From: Verrucomicrobiota bacterium
GTDB lineage: Bacteria; Verrucomicrobiota; Verrucomicrobiia; Limisphaerales; JACRJZ01
DNA: 42,275 nt
Reading direction: 5' to 3'
NCBI GenBank assembly: GCA_016219875.1
Contig: JACRJZ010000078.1
Location: 1-42,275, forward strand
Within the stretch, counting starts at the first letter, position 1. Each line of letters starts with the position of its first letter. The position numbers and the translations under genes were made by a program. Shown one piece after another: positions 17,405-25,584 of this stretch. The notes under the pieces were generated by a model. That model was not told the origin of the DNA. It searched no databases and saw nothing but the letters and a program-made list of their open reading frames with translations.

Positions 17405-19168
17405 CTACGGCGTCTTCTTCCCGCCCATGAGGATGAACTCGTCCCGGCTCAAGAAGCCGTCGCTGTCGGTGTCGAAGCGCAGGAATCGCTGGGGGGCCTC
17501 AGCCGGGTCAGGTTGGTTGGCCAGGAATTCCGCGCGCGTCAGCTTACCATCGCCATCTTTGTCCCGCTGGGCAAACATCGCCGCGCGGTCCTGCTTCGGC
17601 TTGCTGGGCGTGCCGGCAACGGCGTTGGTGGCCACCTTGAGTTGCGGCTTGGCCTCGGGTTGCCGCGCCAGCAGCCCGCGAAGTTGCGCGACGACTTCAG
17701 GCTGTTCCGCGGCCAGGTTCTTCGTCTCCTCCGGATCGGTTTGATAATCGTAAAGCTCCGGGATGCCCGTGTCGGCGGCAGCGCCGGGCTTCTTCCATTC
17801 CACGAGGCGGTGGCGCTCGGTGCGGACCGCGCGACCGATCAATTCGCCCACGCCTCGGGGCGAGCGCGGATAGGCATGGAAAACGGCTTCCTTCGTTTTC
17901 GCCGTCGCAGGATTCTTGAGCACGGCGGCCAGGCTCGCGCCGTCGAGGCCGGTCGGAACCGGCAGGCTGGCGAGTTCACACAGCGTCGGGTAAAGGTCCA
18001 CCGTCTCAGCCAGCGCGCCGGTCTTCGCGCCGGCCTTCGCCACGCCGGGCGCGCAGACGATGAGCGGAATGCGCGTGGCCTGCTCGTAGTTGGTGTGCTT
18101 GCACCACATGCCGTGGTCGCCCAAATGCCAGCCGTGGTCGCCCCAGAGCACAATGATGGTGTTCTGAGCGAAGCCGAGACGATCCAGTTCGTCGAGCACG
18201 CGGCCCAGTTGCGCATCCATGAAACTCACGGCGGCGTGGTAGCCGTGGATGAGGTGGAGTGCCTGGTCGGGCGTGAGGGGACCGGTTTCGGGCATGTCGC
18301 TGTACTGACGCAACTCGCCCCAACTCGTCGGTGCGAACTGGGGTGCGCCGCGCGGGGGTTCCTGGAAGCTGGGCAGCTTAAATTCCTCGCGGCGGTAGAG
18401 GTCCCAGTACTTCTTGGGTGCGACGAAGGGGAGATGTGGTTTCAGAAATCCGACGGCGAGGAAGAACGGTTCGGCCGACTTTTCTTTCGCCGCGCGCAGC
18501 CGGCGGATGGCCTCATCCGCAATCAGCCCGTCGCCGTACGTGTTGTCCGGCACGTCGGCGCACTCGGTCGCCGCGCCGCGCGGCAGTTTGGCGGCCTCCT
18601 TCGCGGGCACGTTCGAGAACAGGGCTTCTTCCCGGGTCATCTGGGGCGGGCGATTTTCTTTGAGCACGTAGCCGCCGGCCGGCCCCGTCTTGGGTCCCCA
18701 ATGCGGCACGCTCCAGGACGCTGGGTCTTCGTGATTGCCGTGGCCGACGTGGAGGATTTTCCCCAAGGCTTCCGCGCGCCAGCCCTGTTGTTTGAAGTAC
18801 TGGGCGAGCGTCACCGCGTTGGGTGCCGCTTTGCGGAAATAGGTCCCCAGATCATAGATGCCGAGCGTGGTGGACCGGCGGCCGGTCATGAGAGCGTTGC
18901 GCGACGGCGCGCAGACCGCCTGGTTGGCGAAGGCCCGTTCGAAGAGCACCCCGCGCGCGGCGAGGCGGTCGATGTTCGGCGACTTCACCCGCGCGTCGCC
19001 GTAGCAGCCCAGGACCGGCTTGAGGTCGTCCACGCAGATCAGCAGGACGTTGGGTTTGCCAGCCTGGTCCGCGAGCATCGGCCCGGCGGCCAGACTGGCG
19101 GCCAGGGCGCCGGCGATCAGGAGGAAGCGCTTCAGAACATCAAGACGTTGAAAACGAGGCTCGTTCAT
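17405..19168 (-). CDS. Sulfatase with C-terminal EF-hand pair (iduronate-2-sulfatase-like)
   Basis: A 587-residue predicted secreted sulfatase. Residues 13-35 form a signal segment. The domain opens KPNVLLICVDDLKPVLGCYG, the arrangement seen in iduronate-2-sulfatase-like members. The FGly motif C-A-P-S-R starts at Cys86, and the LWGDHGWHLGDHGMWCKHT metal/substrate region is intact. After the sulfatase domain a linker leads to two EF-hand loops at 536-547 (DKDGDGKLTRAE) and 566-577 (DTDSDGFLSRDE), both with acidic residues at the Ca-binding positions. The EF pair suggests calcium-dependent stability or a dockerin-like contact; this is inference. It converges with the dihaem gene across the 17302-17385 palindrome. 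A methionine at 13 or a later start cannot be excluded. Confidence 0.93.
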   Translation of the reverse strand: MNEPRFQRLDVLKRFLLIAGALAASLAAGPMLADQAGKPNVLLICVDDLKPVLGCYGDARVKSPNIDRLAARGVLFERAFANQAVCAPSRNALMTGRRSTTLGIYDLGTYFRKAAPNAVTLAQYFKQQGWRAEALGKILHVGHGNHEDPASWSVPHWGPKTGPAGGYVLKENRPPQMTREEALFSNVPAKEAAKLPRGAATECADVPDNTYGDGLIADEAIRRLRAAKEKSAEPFFLAVGFLKPHLPFVAPKKYWDLYRREEFKLPSFQEPPRGAPQFAPTSWGELRQYSDMPETGPLTPDQALHLIHGYHAAVSFMDAQLGRVLDELDRLGFAQNTIIVLWGDHGWHLGDHGMWCKHTNYEQATRIPLIVCAPGVAKAGAKTGALAETVDLYPTLCELASLPVPTGLDGASLAAVLKNPATAKTKEAVFHAYPRSPRGVGELIGRAVRTERHRLVEWKKPGAAADTGIPELYDYQTDPEETKNLAAEQPEVVAQLRGLLARQPEAKPQLKVATNAVAGTPSKPKQDRAAMFAQRDKDGDGKLTRAEFLANQPDPAEAPQRFLRFDTDSDGFLSRDEFILMGGKKTP

Positions 19169-19281
19169 GGGGTTGAAGACGGAAGAAAGTGCGTCGAGGT
19201 GACAGCCAAGGAGGTGGGGGTGGAGTGCTTAAAAGCGGCGGAGTCCTGCCGTAACGCCTCAGTAAAGTCGGGGCCGAGGCA

Positions 19282-19335
19282 GAAATCCGAAATCCGAAAA
19301 TCGAAATCCGAAACAAATCCGAAATCCGAGTGAGC
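19282..19335. repeat. AAATCCG heptamer array
   Basis: Repeated AAATCCG/GAAATCC units, some degenerate, run through this stretch and end in GAGTGAGC, the same string that follows the arrays at 2391 and 36228. It sits between the divergent EF-hand sulfatase and beta-helix genes. Nothing further was recognised in 19169-19281. Confidence 0.55.
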
Positions 19336-19468
19336 AAATCCGAAACCCTGTCGGCCCGTGAAGGTTTCGGATTTGGCGAACCGCCAGAGCTGGACTCTAC
19401 TGAGGCCTTACGTCCCGCCGCACTCCGGCCTCGACTTCGCCGACGCTTGCGTCCATACACTGGCGCCC

Positions 19469-20716
19469 GTGAAAGAGACTTCCTTGCTTATCCTGGCGGC
19501 GGCGCTCAGCTCGTTCATGTCGTCTGCCGCGAACCCGGCTGTCGAAACCCAATCCGCGGCGCGTCCAGGGTTGCTCCTCCACGTCTCGAAACTCGGCGAC
19601 AACACCGATGGCCGCAGTTGGCGCACCGCGTTCCAGACCATCCAGGCCGCGCTCGAGGCCGTGCCGGACGACTTGGGCGGGCACCGCATCATCATCCGGC
19701 CCGACACCTACGCGGAAGCCAATCTGGACTCAAAACACAAAGGCGCGGCGGGCGCGTACAACGTGATCGAAGGCGACTGGGATGGCCGCTTCGGCTCCGG
19801 CGCGAAAGGCTGGGTGGTGATCGACTCCGGCGCGCCGCGCGTGGTGGTGCGCACGAATCCGAAAGCGGCCACCGGCAATCCGACGTTCATGATCCTGACC
19901 AACGGCAATCCCGACGCGGAAACCGGCCTCAAGAGCGTGGATTGGTGGGGACCGTGGCGGTGCGATCCGGCTTACTCCGCAGACGGCTGGGACCGCTGGG
20001 TGTTTCGCCGTCTTTACTGCACCGGTTCGGAAGGCGGCGTGGGTTGGGACATGACTTGTCACGAAGGGGTGGAGTTCTCGGCCATCGTGGAGGATTGCGT
20101 GGGCCTCGGTCGTTTCGCGGGCGCGTGTGTGATGGCGCACGTGGGGCGGCCCGCTGAGCCGGTGGTCTTCCGCCGCTGTTACTTCATGTGCCTCGATGTC
20201 TGGGGCGACGCCGGCGCGGTTTATGTGCGCGCGCACAACAAGAGGATGCCGTCCACGCCGGACGCGGTGTTCGAGGATTGCACGCTGATCGGGCCGGACA
20301 ATGCGTTGCAGGTGGGCTATCCCAAGTTCGAGGGCTACACGCGGGTGTTGTTCCGGAACTCGCGGCTCATCGTGATGAACTTCTCCCAACCGCACGGCAC
20401 GCCGGCCACGGGCGCGGTCTATAGCGATCTGGCGGGCAAGTTCCTGCACGTCGATTTCGAGGACTGCACGGTGATGGGCTACAAGGTGCTGGGCGCGCGC
20501 GATGACGACTTGTTCTCCTACACGACGAAGGGAACCAACCGCGCCTACGTCCAGTATCGCCAGGCCGTGCCGAAGGGATTCGAGCGTCTGCGTTTCTGGC
20601 CGGTGGAGACGTTCAACGAGTTGCTGCCGCCTCGTTTCCAAAGCTCCGCCGCCGCGACGAAGCCACGCCTCACCAAGCTGCCTGTCGCTCTCTCCCCATC
20701 GGAGCGCACACCATGA
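19469..20716 (+). CDS. Secreted right-handed beta-helix (pectate lyase-like) protein
   Basis: A 415-residue protein with a signal peptide (KETSLLILAAALSSF, cleavage near ANPA). Early residues show the start of a parallel beta-helix: LHVSKLGDNTDGRSW, then FQTIQAALEAVPDDL, then HRIIIRPDTYAEAN. Later repeated FEDCTL/FRNSRL/FEDCTV strands mark helix rungs. This fold is typical of pectate lyases and other polysaccharide-active proteins, but no catalytic set can be assigned. GTG at 19469 is chosen because it starts the signal peptide; a GTG at 19358 would add about 37 non-conserved residues overlapping the repeat area. The next gene starts 14 bp after its stop, so the two are probably co-transcribed. 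Confidence 0.8.
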   Translation: MKETSLLILAAALSSFMSSAANPAVETQSAARPGLLLHVSKLGDNTDGRSWRTAFQTIQAALEAVPDDLGGHRIIIRPDTYAEANLDSKHKGAAGAYNVIEGDWDGRFGSGAKGWVVIDSGAPRVVVRTNPKAATGNPTFMILTNGNPDAETGLKSVDWWGPWRCDPAYSADGWDRWVFRRLYCTGSEGGVGWDMTCHEGVEFSAIVEDCVGLGRFAGACVMAHVGRPAEPVVFRRCYFMCLDVWGDAGAVYVRAHNKRMPSTPDAVFEDCTLIGPDNALQVGYPKFEGYTRVLFRNSRLIVMNFSQPHGTPATGAVYSDLAGKFLHVDFEDCTVMGYKVLGARDDDLFSYTTKGTNRAYVQYRQAVPKGFERLRFWPVETFNELLPPRFQSSAAATKPRLTKLPVALSPSERTP

Positions 20717-20729
20717 AAGCCAGTGCCCG

Positions 20730-21815
20730 ATGAACGTCTTTCACATCCGTAGCAGCCGACGTGAGGAGGCTCTGTTTCCATCGGAGTTTGAGCCTTCTTA
20801 CGTCGGCTGCTACGGGGCTTTGAAACCGCCCCATCTGTCTCGGACCTCTCGCCGCCAGTTCTTGATTGGAACCGGCGTGCTCCTTGGACTCGGCCAAGTC
20901 AGGGCCGCGATCTCGGCTCAGACGAATGTGTCCCGCGGGGTTTCCAGCAACGTCTCGACCCGCGAGCTGATCCGCGATCCGCACTTTCGAACTGGGTTCC
21001 ACCTGATTGAACCCAAGACTGGGCGCCGAGTCGCTTACGGCCAGTTGGCGGGCGCTGCGGGTAGCGTCGAACCGGCGTGGGACCTCGATCAGTGGTCGAG
21101 CCGGTTTCCGCTGGCGTCGGAACCGCCGGCGATACCGAAGCCCGGTGTCCGCCGCTGGGCCAATGCGGGCAAGGCGGTGACACTTGGCGAGCCGGACACT
21201 GCCGAGGCTGATCTGTCCTTGGCCGTGAACGCTGGCGTGGAATACGACCGGCGGGCGCGGAGAGCGAAGGAGCCGTGGGTGCATCTGTTGGTGGAACAGG
21301 CGTTCGCCGCTCCACCGTCGCTCGCGGAAATCTCCTCGGCGCGGCTCCGGCTCCGGGCGCGGTTGCTGCGCTCGGATTTCCATCGCACGGAGGACTACTC
21401 GCCCGGCTTGCACGCGGCGCGGTTCCAGATGTTCCTCATGCTCCAGAATCGCAATCGCCAGTCGTCGGGCTTCGGCAAGCTGGCGTGGTTCGGCATTCCG
21501 CTCTACGACGATCGGTCGCGCTTTCCGAAGGAGCACAAGGCGCAGGACACGGGCGGCACGGCCATGTTCATCTTCACGCCTGGCGGTGAAGTGTTCGCGA
21601 GCCGGAGCGCGCATGAGCGTGAGTGGATCACCGTGGACAAGGAGCTTCGCCCGCTGTTCCTGGAGGCGCTCGAAACCGCCTGGCAGCGCGGCTTCTTGCG
21701 CGAGGCACGCGACCTGTCCGACTATCGCATCACCGGCATGAACCTCGGCTGGGAAGTACCGGGCCTCTTCGATGTCGAGATGCAGGTGCGCGATCTCAGT
21801 CTCCAGACGGGGTAG
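20730..21815 (+). CDS. Tat-exported protein of unknown function with palindrome-encoded leader
   Basis: A 361-residue protein. Residues 40-45 (SRRQFL) followed by IGTGVLLGLG form a twin-arginine signal. Residues 7-29 ahead of it are translated from a GTAGCAGCCGACGTGAGGAGG-family palindrome (20747-20816), giving RSSRREEAL and YVGCYG. The ATG at 20730 is the only ATG before the Tat motif; a CTG or TTG start within the leader is possible, in which case the palindrome would be untranslated. The mature part begins RELIRDPHFRTGFHLIEP and has WFGIPLYDDR and GGTAMFIFTPGG; it appears beta-rich and no family was recognised. It lies just after the beta-helix gene, so a shared role in polysaccharide handling is a guess. 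Confidence 0.72.
   Translation: MNVFHIRSSRREEALFPSEFEPSYVGCYGALKPPHLSRTSRRQFLIGTGVLLGLGQVRAAISAQTNVSRGVSSNVSTRELIRDPHFRTGFHLIEPKTGRRVAYGQLAGAAGSVEPAWDLDQWSSRFPLASEPPAIPKPGVRRWANAGKAVTLGEPDTAEADLSLAVNAGVEYDRRARRAKEPWVHLLVEQAFAAPPSLAEISSARLRLRARLLRSDFHRTEDYSPGLHAARFQMFLMLQNRNRQSSGFGKLAWFGIPLYDDRSRFPKEHKAQDTGGTAMFIFTPGGEVFASRSAHEREWITVDKELRPLFLEALETAWQRGFLREARDLSDYRITGMNLGWEVPGLFDVEMQVRDLSLQTG
20747..20816. repeat. GTAGCAGCCGACGTGAGGAGG-family palindrome inside a reading frame
   Basis: The left arm (20747-20772) and right arm (20790-20816) pair with two mismatches around a 17-bp loop. The copy begins 17 bp after the ATG of the Tat-exported protein and keeps the frame open. Confidence 0.75.
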
Positions 21816-21901
21816 GGCGGGCACTTGTGAGACACCGTGACGGCGCGATCCGCCAGCGGCTGGTTTGCATGTTGCCAGGGTTCATGCCAAGCTCCGCACC
21901 C

Positions 21902-23242
21902 ATGAACACACACGTTCTTCTCGCGGTATGGCTGGTGTCCCTAGTCGTGCTGGCGCCCGGATTGCGCGCCCAAACAACTTCGTTGCCGGATTCTGTCCGG
22001 GCGGCGGTGGAGCGCGGCTACGCCAGCTGGTTCGAGTTGTATCAACACCTTCACGCGCACCCGGAACTCTCGTTGCATGAAGAGCGCACCGCCGCGCGCG
22101 TCGCCGGGGAGTTGCGCCAATCGGGCTATGAAGTCACCTCCGGCGTCGGCGGACACGGCGTGGTGGCCGTCCTGCGCAACGGCGCCGGCCCGACGGTGCT
22201 GGTGCGCGCGGACATGGATGCGTTGCCCGTGAAAGAACTGACCGGCCTGCCGTATGCCAGCGCAGTCACGACTCAAGATGACAACGGGCGCGAGGTTCCA
22301 GTCATGCATGCGTGCGGCCATGACCTGCACATGACGGCGCTGGTCGGCACGGCGCGGGTGCTAAAGCAACACCTGGATCGTTGGCACGGCACGCTGGTGT
22401 TGATCGGGCAACCCGCCGAGGAGCGTGTCAGCGGGGCGCGCCGCATGTTGGCGGATGGGTTGTTCACGCGTTTCCCGCGCCCGGATTACTGTCTCGCGCT
22501 GCACGTCAGCGCCGATGTTCCCGCCGGCTCGGTGAGCCACACCGAAGGCTACGCGCTCGCCAACACCGATTCCGTTGAGATCACGGTCCGCGGCGTGGGC
22601 GGCCACGGCGCGTTTCCGCACAAGGCCAAAGACCCAATCGTGCTCGCAGCGCAGACGGTGCTGGCCTTGCAGACCATCGCCAGCCGCGAGATCGCGCCTG
22701 GCGACGGCGTCGTGGTGACGGTCGGCACCATTCACGGCGGCACCAAAGCCAACATCATTCCCGACGAAGTGCGCCTCCAACTCACGGTGCGTTCCTACAC
22801 CGACGAAGTGCGCAGGCAAACGATCGACGCCATCCGCCGCATCGCGCGCGGGCTGGCGGTGGCGGCCGGGTTGCCGGAGGACCGGATGCCGGTCGTGCAA
22901 GCTGGCTCGTCCGGCGCACGGGCCACTTACAACGATCCTCAACTGACGCAGCGCCTGGCGGGCGTGTGGCGCGGCTGGTTCGGCGAGGACAAAGTCGTGC
23001 GCGGCAAGCCGGTCATGGGCGCGGAAGACTTCGGCGAGTATGGGAGGACCGAGCACAAAATTCCGATTTGCATTTTCTGGGTTGGCGCGGTCGATCCCGC
23101 GGTCCTGAAGGCGAAGAGCGGCACCGCGTCGTCGCCACCTTCGCTGCACTCGCCGTTGTTCGCGCCCGTGCCGGAGCCAACTCTCAAGACCGGCGTGACG
23201 GCCATGACGGCGGCGGTCTTGGACTTGTTGGGCGGGAAGTGA
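21902..23242 (+). CDS. M20D-family amidohydrolase (IAA-amino acid hydrolase/carboxypeptidase-like)
   Basis: A 446-residue metallopeptidase with a signal peptide (MNTHVLLAVWLVSLVVLAPG, cut near LRAQ), hence extracytoplasmic. The M20 chain is complete: HLHAHPELSLHEERT, VLVRADMDALPV, the metal motif HACGHDLHM (Cys138, His140), PAEERVSGA with the general-base Glu pair, then the dimerisation domain (GVGGHGAFPHKAKDP) and a C-terminal MGAEDFGEY. Relatives hydrolyse N-acyl or aminoacyl amide bonds; the substrate here is unknown. ATG 21902 is chosen for the signal peptide; upstream codons in frame overlap the previous gene. The stop faces the amidohydrolase gene on the other strand 46 bp away. Confidence 0.93.
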   Translation: MNTHVLLAVWLVSLVVLAPGLRAQTTSLPDSVRAAVERGYASWFELYQHLHAHPELSLHEERTAARVAGELRQSGYEVTSGVGGHGVVAVLRNGAGPTVLVRADMDALPVKELTGLPYASAVTTQDDNGREVPVMHACGHDLHMTALVGTARVLKQHLDRWHGTLVLIGQPAEERVSGARRMLADGLFTRFPRPDYCLALHVSADVPAGSVSHTEGYALANTDSVEITVRGVGGHGAFPHKAKDPIVLAAQTVLALQTIASREIAPGDGVVVTVGTIHGGTKANIIPDEVRLQLTVRSYTDEVRRQTIDAIRRIARGLAVAAGLPEDRMPVVQAGSSGARATYNDPQLTQRLAGVWRGWFGEDKVVRGKPVMGAEDFGEYGRTEHKIPICIFWVGAVDPAVLKAKSGTASSPPSLHSPLFAPVPEPTLKTGVTAMTAAVLDLLGGK

Positions 23243-23287
23243 GCCAGACTTCAAACAGGCCGGCAGTCGCGCCCGAAACGGATTGTC

Positions 23288-24079
23288 CTACGCGCCCAAC
23301 AACGTCTGCGCGTTCGCGCCGAGCACCTTCGCTTCAAACTCTTTCCCCAGAGCAAACGATTGCAGTCCCGCGATGGTCTTCTGCTGATCCACCCACGGGC
23401 TGTCCGAACCGAAGAGCAGCCGGTCGGAGGGATGACGCTTGAGGATCGCTTCGGCTTGGGCGCGCTCCATGAAGTCGAAGCTGCAAGAGATGTCCATGTA
23501 GATCGAGCGGCCCACGAGATGGCGCTCCACTTCGTCCCAGTCCTTCCAGGCGCCGAAGTGCGCGGCCACCAACTTGAGGCGCGGGAATCGCTCCGTGACC
23601 TGCAGGATGCGCACGGGATCGGCCAGGCGGTCCAGGGGGAAGGCGATGTCGAATCCACCATGCAGCAGCAGCACCAGTCCGCACTCCGCCGCCGCGGTGT
23701 AGATCGGCGTCAGGCGCTCCTCATCAACGGTGAAGTTCTGGTAGTAAGGGTGGAGCTTGAACCCCCGGAAGCCCTCCGCCGCAATGCGTCGGACCTGTTC
23801 CGCCGCATTCGGGGCTGACGGATGGACGGATGGGAACGGGAGGATTCGGTCGGAGCAAATCGCCGCAGACCAGCGCAGGATCGGCTCGAACTGTTCGGGT
23901 CGCGTGGCAATGGAGGCCACCACCGAGGCGTCGATGCCCGCGCGGTCCATGGAGTGCAAGAGATCGGCGACGGTGCCGTTGAGGACGGCTTTCACCTCGT
24001 CGGTTTCGGCCTGAAGCTGGGCCATGGCGCGTTGGGCCAGGTGGTCCGGGAACGCGTGCGTATGGATGTCGATGACCAT
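23288..24079 (-). CDS. Amidohydrolase-2 family TIM-barrel metal hydrolase
   Basis: A 263-residue cytoplasmic protein of the amidohydrolase-2 (ACMSD/PF04909-type) family. It begins with the metal motif MVIDIHTHAFP. FKLHPYYQNF, LLLHGGF and VAAHFGAW carry the barrel histidines, and LLFGSDSPW carries the conserved Asp near the C-terminus. Such enzymes act as decarboxylases or hydrolases on small ring or lactone substrates; no specific substrate is indicated. No signal peptide. It converges with the M20 gene and is divergent from the pseudopilin gene, whose likely promoter lies at 24193-24220. Confidence 0.88.
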   Translation of the reverse strand: MVIDIHTHAFPDHLAQRAMAQLQAETDEVKAVLNGTVADLLHSMDRAGIDASVVASIATRPEQFEPILRWSAAICSDRILPFPSVHPSAPNAAEQVRRIAAEGFRGFKLHPYYQNFTVDEERLTPIYTAAAECGLVLLLHGGFDIAFPLDRLADPVRILQVTERFPRLKLVAAHFGAWKDWDEVERHLVGRSIYMDISCSFDFMERAQAEAILKRHPSDRLLFGSDSPWVDQQKTIAGLQSFALGKEFEAKVLGANAQTLLGA

Positions 24080-24192
24080 GCGGCGATGCTACGTGAGCGG
24101 GGCAGTGCAACACAATCCGCCGATGCGCCGAACCGGGCGGCGCCCTGGTCCGCTGAACATGGCAAAAAGTAAAGAACATCATTAACTCTTTT

Positions 24193-24220
24193 TTGACGGG
24201 AAACCGCGTTGGTGTATTCT
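24193..24220 (+). promoter_or_regulatory. Candidate sigma70-type promoter for pseudopilin gene
   Basis: TTGACG (24193-24198) and TATTCT (24215-24220) are separated by 16 bp, 33 bp before the ATG at 24254, in a locally AT-rich stretch. This is the clearest -35/-10 pair noticed in the window. Confidence 0.5.
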
Positions 24221-24253
24221 GTGCCTAGTTCGCGGAAAATTGCGGGTCAGACT

Positions 24254-25132
24254 ATGAAAACGAGAGCAAGGCTTTTTGTTTCAGCCAGGGCCGGAGGCAC
24301 GGCCCGGCGGAGCGGGTTCACGCTCCTGGAATTGCTGGTGGTCGTCGCCATCACGGGGTTGCTGGCGGCGCTGTTGCTGCCCGCGTTGGGTCGGGCCAAG
24401 GCCAAGGGCCACACCATCGCTTGCTTGAGCAGTCAGCGGCAATTGTCCCTGGCCTGCCTGCTCTACATCGACGACCACGACGATCTGTTCCCCTACAACC
24501 TTGGCGATGACGAAACCCGGAAGACGGTGGCGGACCGGAGGTTCTTGAACTGGGTGAACAACGTCATGACGTGGGAACTCGATTCCGACAACACCAACAC
24601 GGCCTTGCTGGCCAAGGGCGGGCTGGGGCCTTACGTGGAAGGCGCCCCCACGCTCTACCACTGTCCCAGCGATTTCGCGGTGAGCGACCTCCAAGCCAAA
24701 GCGGGCTGGAGCCACCGCGTGCGGAGCGTGTCCATGAACGCGATGGTGGGCGACGCGGGCGAATACACGGCTGACGGGATGAACGTGAACAACCCGCACT
24801 ACCAGCAGTTCTTCAGAGCGGCCCAGGTTCCGGAGCCGGCGCGGATTTTTGTCTTCATCGAAGAACACCCGGACAGCATCAACGACGCCTATTTCCTCAA
24901 CAAGGCCTACTCGGGGGAGTGGATCGACCTGCCGGCGTCCTACCACAACGGAGGGGCCAACCTGACGTTTGCCGATGGACACGCGGAGACGCACAAATGG
25001 CTTCTCGGCAGCACCAAGCCTCCCAACCGGCCAGACGCGGCCCACCTGCCTCTGGCCATTCCGTCGGACCAGCGCGCGGACTTTTACTGGCTCATGGAGC
25101 GGACGAGTCTCAAAGGCTCCGTTTGGCGGTAG
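24254..25132 (+). CDS. Type II secretion-like pseudopilin with H-X9-DG motif
   Basis: A 292-residue protein with a class III prepilin signal. Basic residues 1-20 precede G21|F22-T-L-L-E26, then a hydrophobic helix (LLVVVAITGLLAALLLPAL), so a prepilin peptidase should cut after Gly21. The globular part has CPSDF, MNAMVG and a C-terminal YHNGGANLTFADGHAE, in which His is followed nine residues later by Asp-Gly (H-X9-DG). This layout defines a large expanded family in Planctomycetes and Verrucomicrobia (DUF1559-like). It is a stand-alone gene with no secretion ATPase or other pilins beside it, so its partner machinery must be elsewhere. Confidence 0.9.
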   Translation: MKTRARLFVSARAGGTARRSGFTLLELLVVVAITGLLAALLLPALGRAKAKGHTIACLSSQRQLSLACLLYIDDHDDLFPYNLGDDETRKTVADRRFLNWVNNVMTWELDSDNTNTALLAKGGLGPYVEGAPTLYHCPSDFAVSDLQAKAGWSHRVRSVSMNAMVGDAGEYTADGMNVNNPHYQQFFRAAQVPEPARIFVFIEEHPDSINDAYFLNKAYSGEWIDLPASYHNGGANLTFADGHAETHKWLLGSTKPPNRPDAAHLPLAIPSDQRADFYWLMERTSLKGSVWR

Positions 25133-25181
25133 GATGCAGGGGCGAACTGCCTTTGCCTCCCCCTCCGAAGCTGCGTCCGAA

Positions 25182-25375
25182 GGCTGCATCAAGCTCGGTT
25201 CGGGCGCGCTCGTAGCGCAGACTTTCAGTCTGCCGTATCGCCGGTTTTCCAACCGGCGAGCGTAGGAAGAGGCCAGCCGGCTGGAAGGTTCACGGCCTTG
25301 CCGACTGCAAGTCGGCGTTACGGCAGGTTGAAAACCTGCGCTACCCAGTGCGTCGGGCGGGAGCTTGATGCAGCC
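25182..25375. repeat. 194-bp element with 15-bp perfect terminal inverted repeats
   Basis: GGCTGCATCAAGCTC (25182-25196) and its exact complement (25361-25375) bound a stretch of consecutive small palindromes (GCAGACTTTCAGTCTGC, CCGGTTTTCCAACCGG, GCCGACTGCAAGTCGGC, GCAGGTTGAAAACCTGC). Most of it reappears as reverse complement at 41993-42150. It has a MITE-like form without coding capacity and lies 70 bp before the tRNA-Val gene. Confidence 0.75.
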
Positions 25376-25445
25376 CTGGCTGCGTCCGGCGACCGCAAAG
25401 AAAAACTTGAATTGCCGGGGCTGGCCGGTAGTTTTTCCGCGCCGT

Positions 25446-25520
25446 GCAGGTTTAGCTCAGCGGTAGAGCACCAGTATCACACACTGGGGGTCGTAGGTTC
25501 AAACCCTACAACCTGCACCA
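25446..25520 (+). tRNA. tRNA-Val (anticodon CAC), CCA encoded
   Basis: The acceptor GCAGGTT (25446-25452) pairs with AACCTGC (25510-25516). The D-stem is GCTC/GAGC (25455-25458 and 25466-25469). The anticodon stem is CCAGT/ACTGG with loop ATCACAC, giving anticodon CAC (25478-25480), read as Val. The T-stem GTAGG/CCTAC encloses loop TTCAAAC. The discriminator is A and CCA is encoded (25518-25520). Confidence 0.95.
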
Positions 25521-25584
25521 TTCTCCTCCGATGCCCATGCCCCGGCTTGACTCTGTCCGCCAAATCCGCAGTCTTCCCGCCAGC

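Noticed and set aside
17513..19333. 606-codon plus-strand frame opposite the EF-hand sulfatase
   Set aside because: The sulfatase on the minus strand has FGly and EF-hand motifs; the plus frame is low-complexity shadow.
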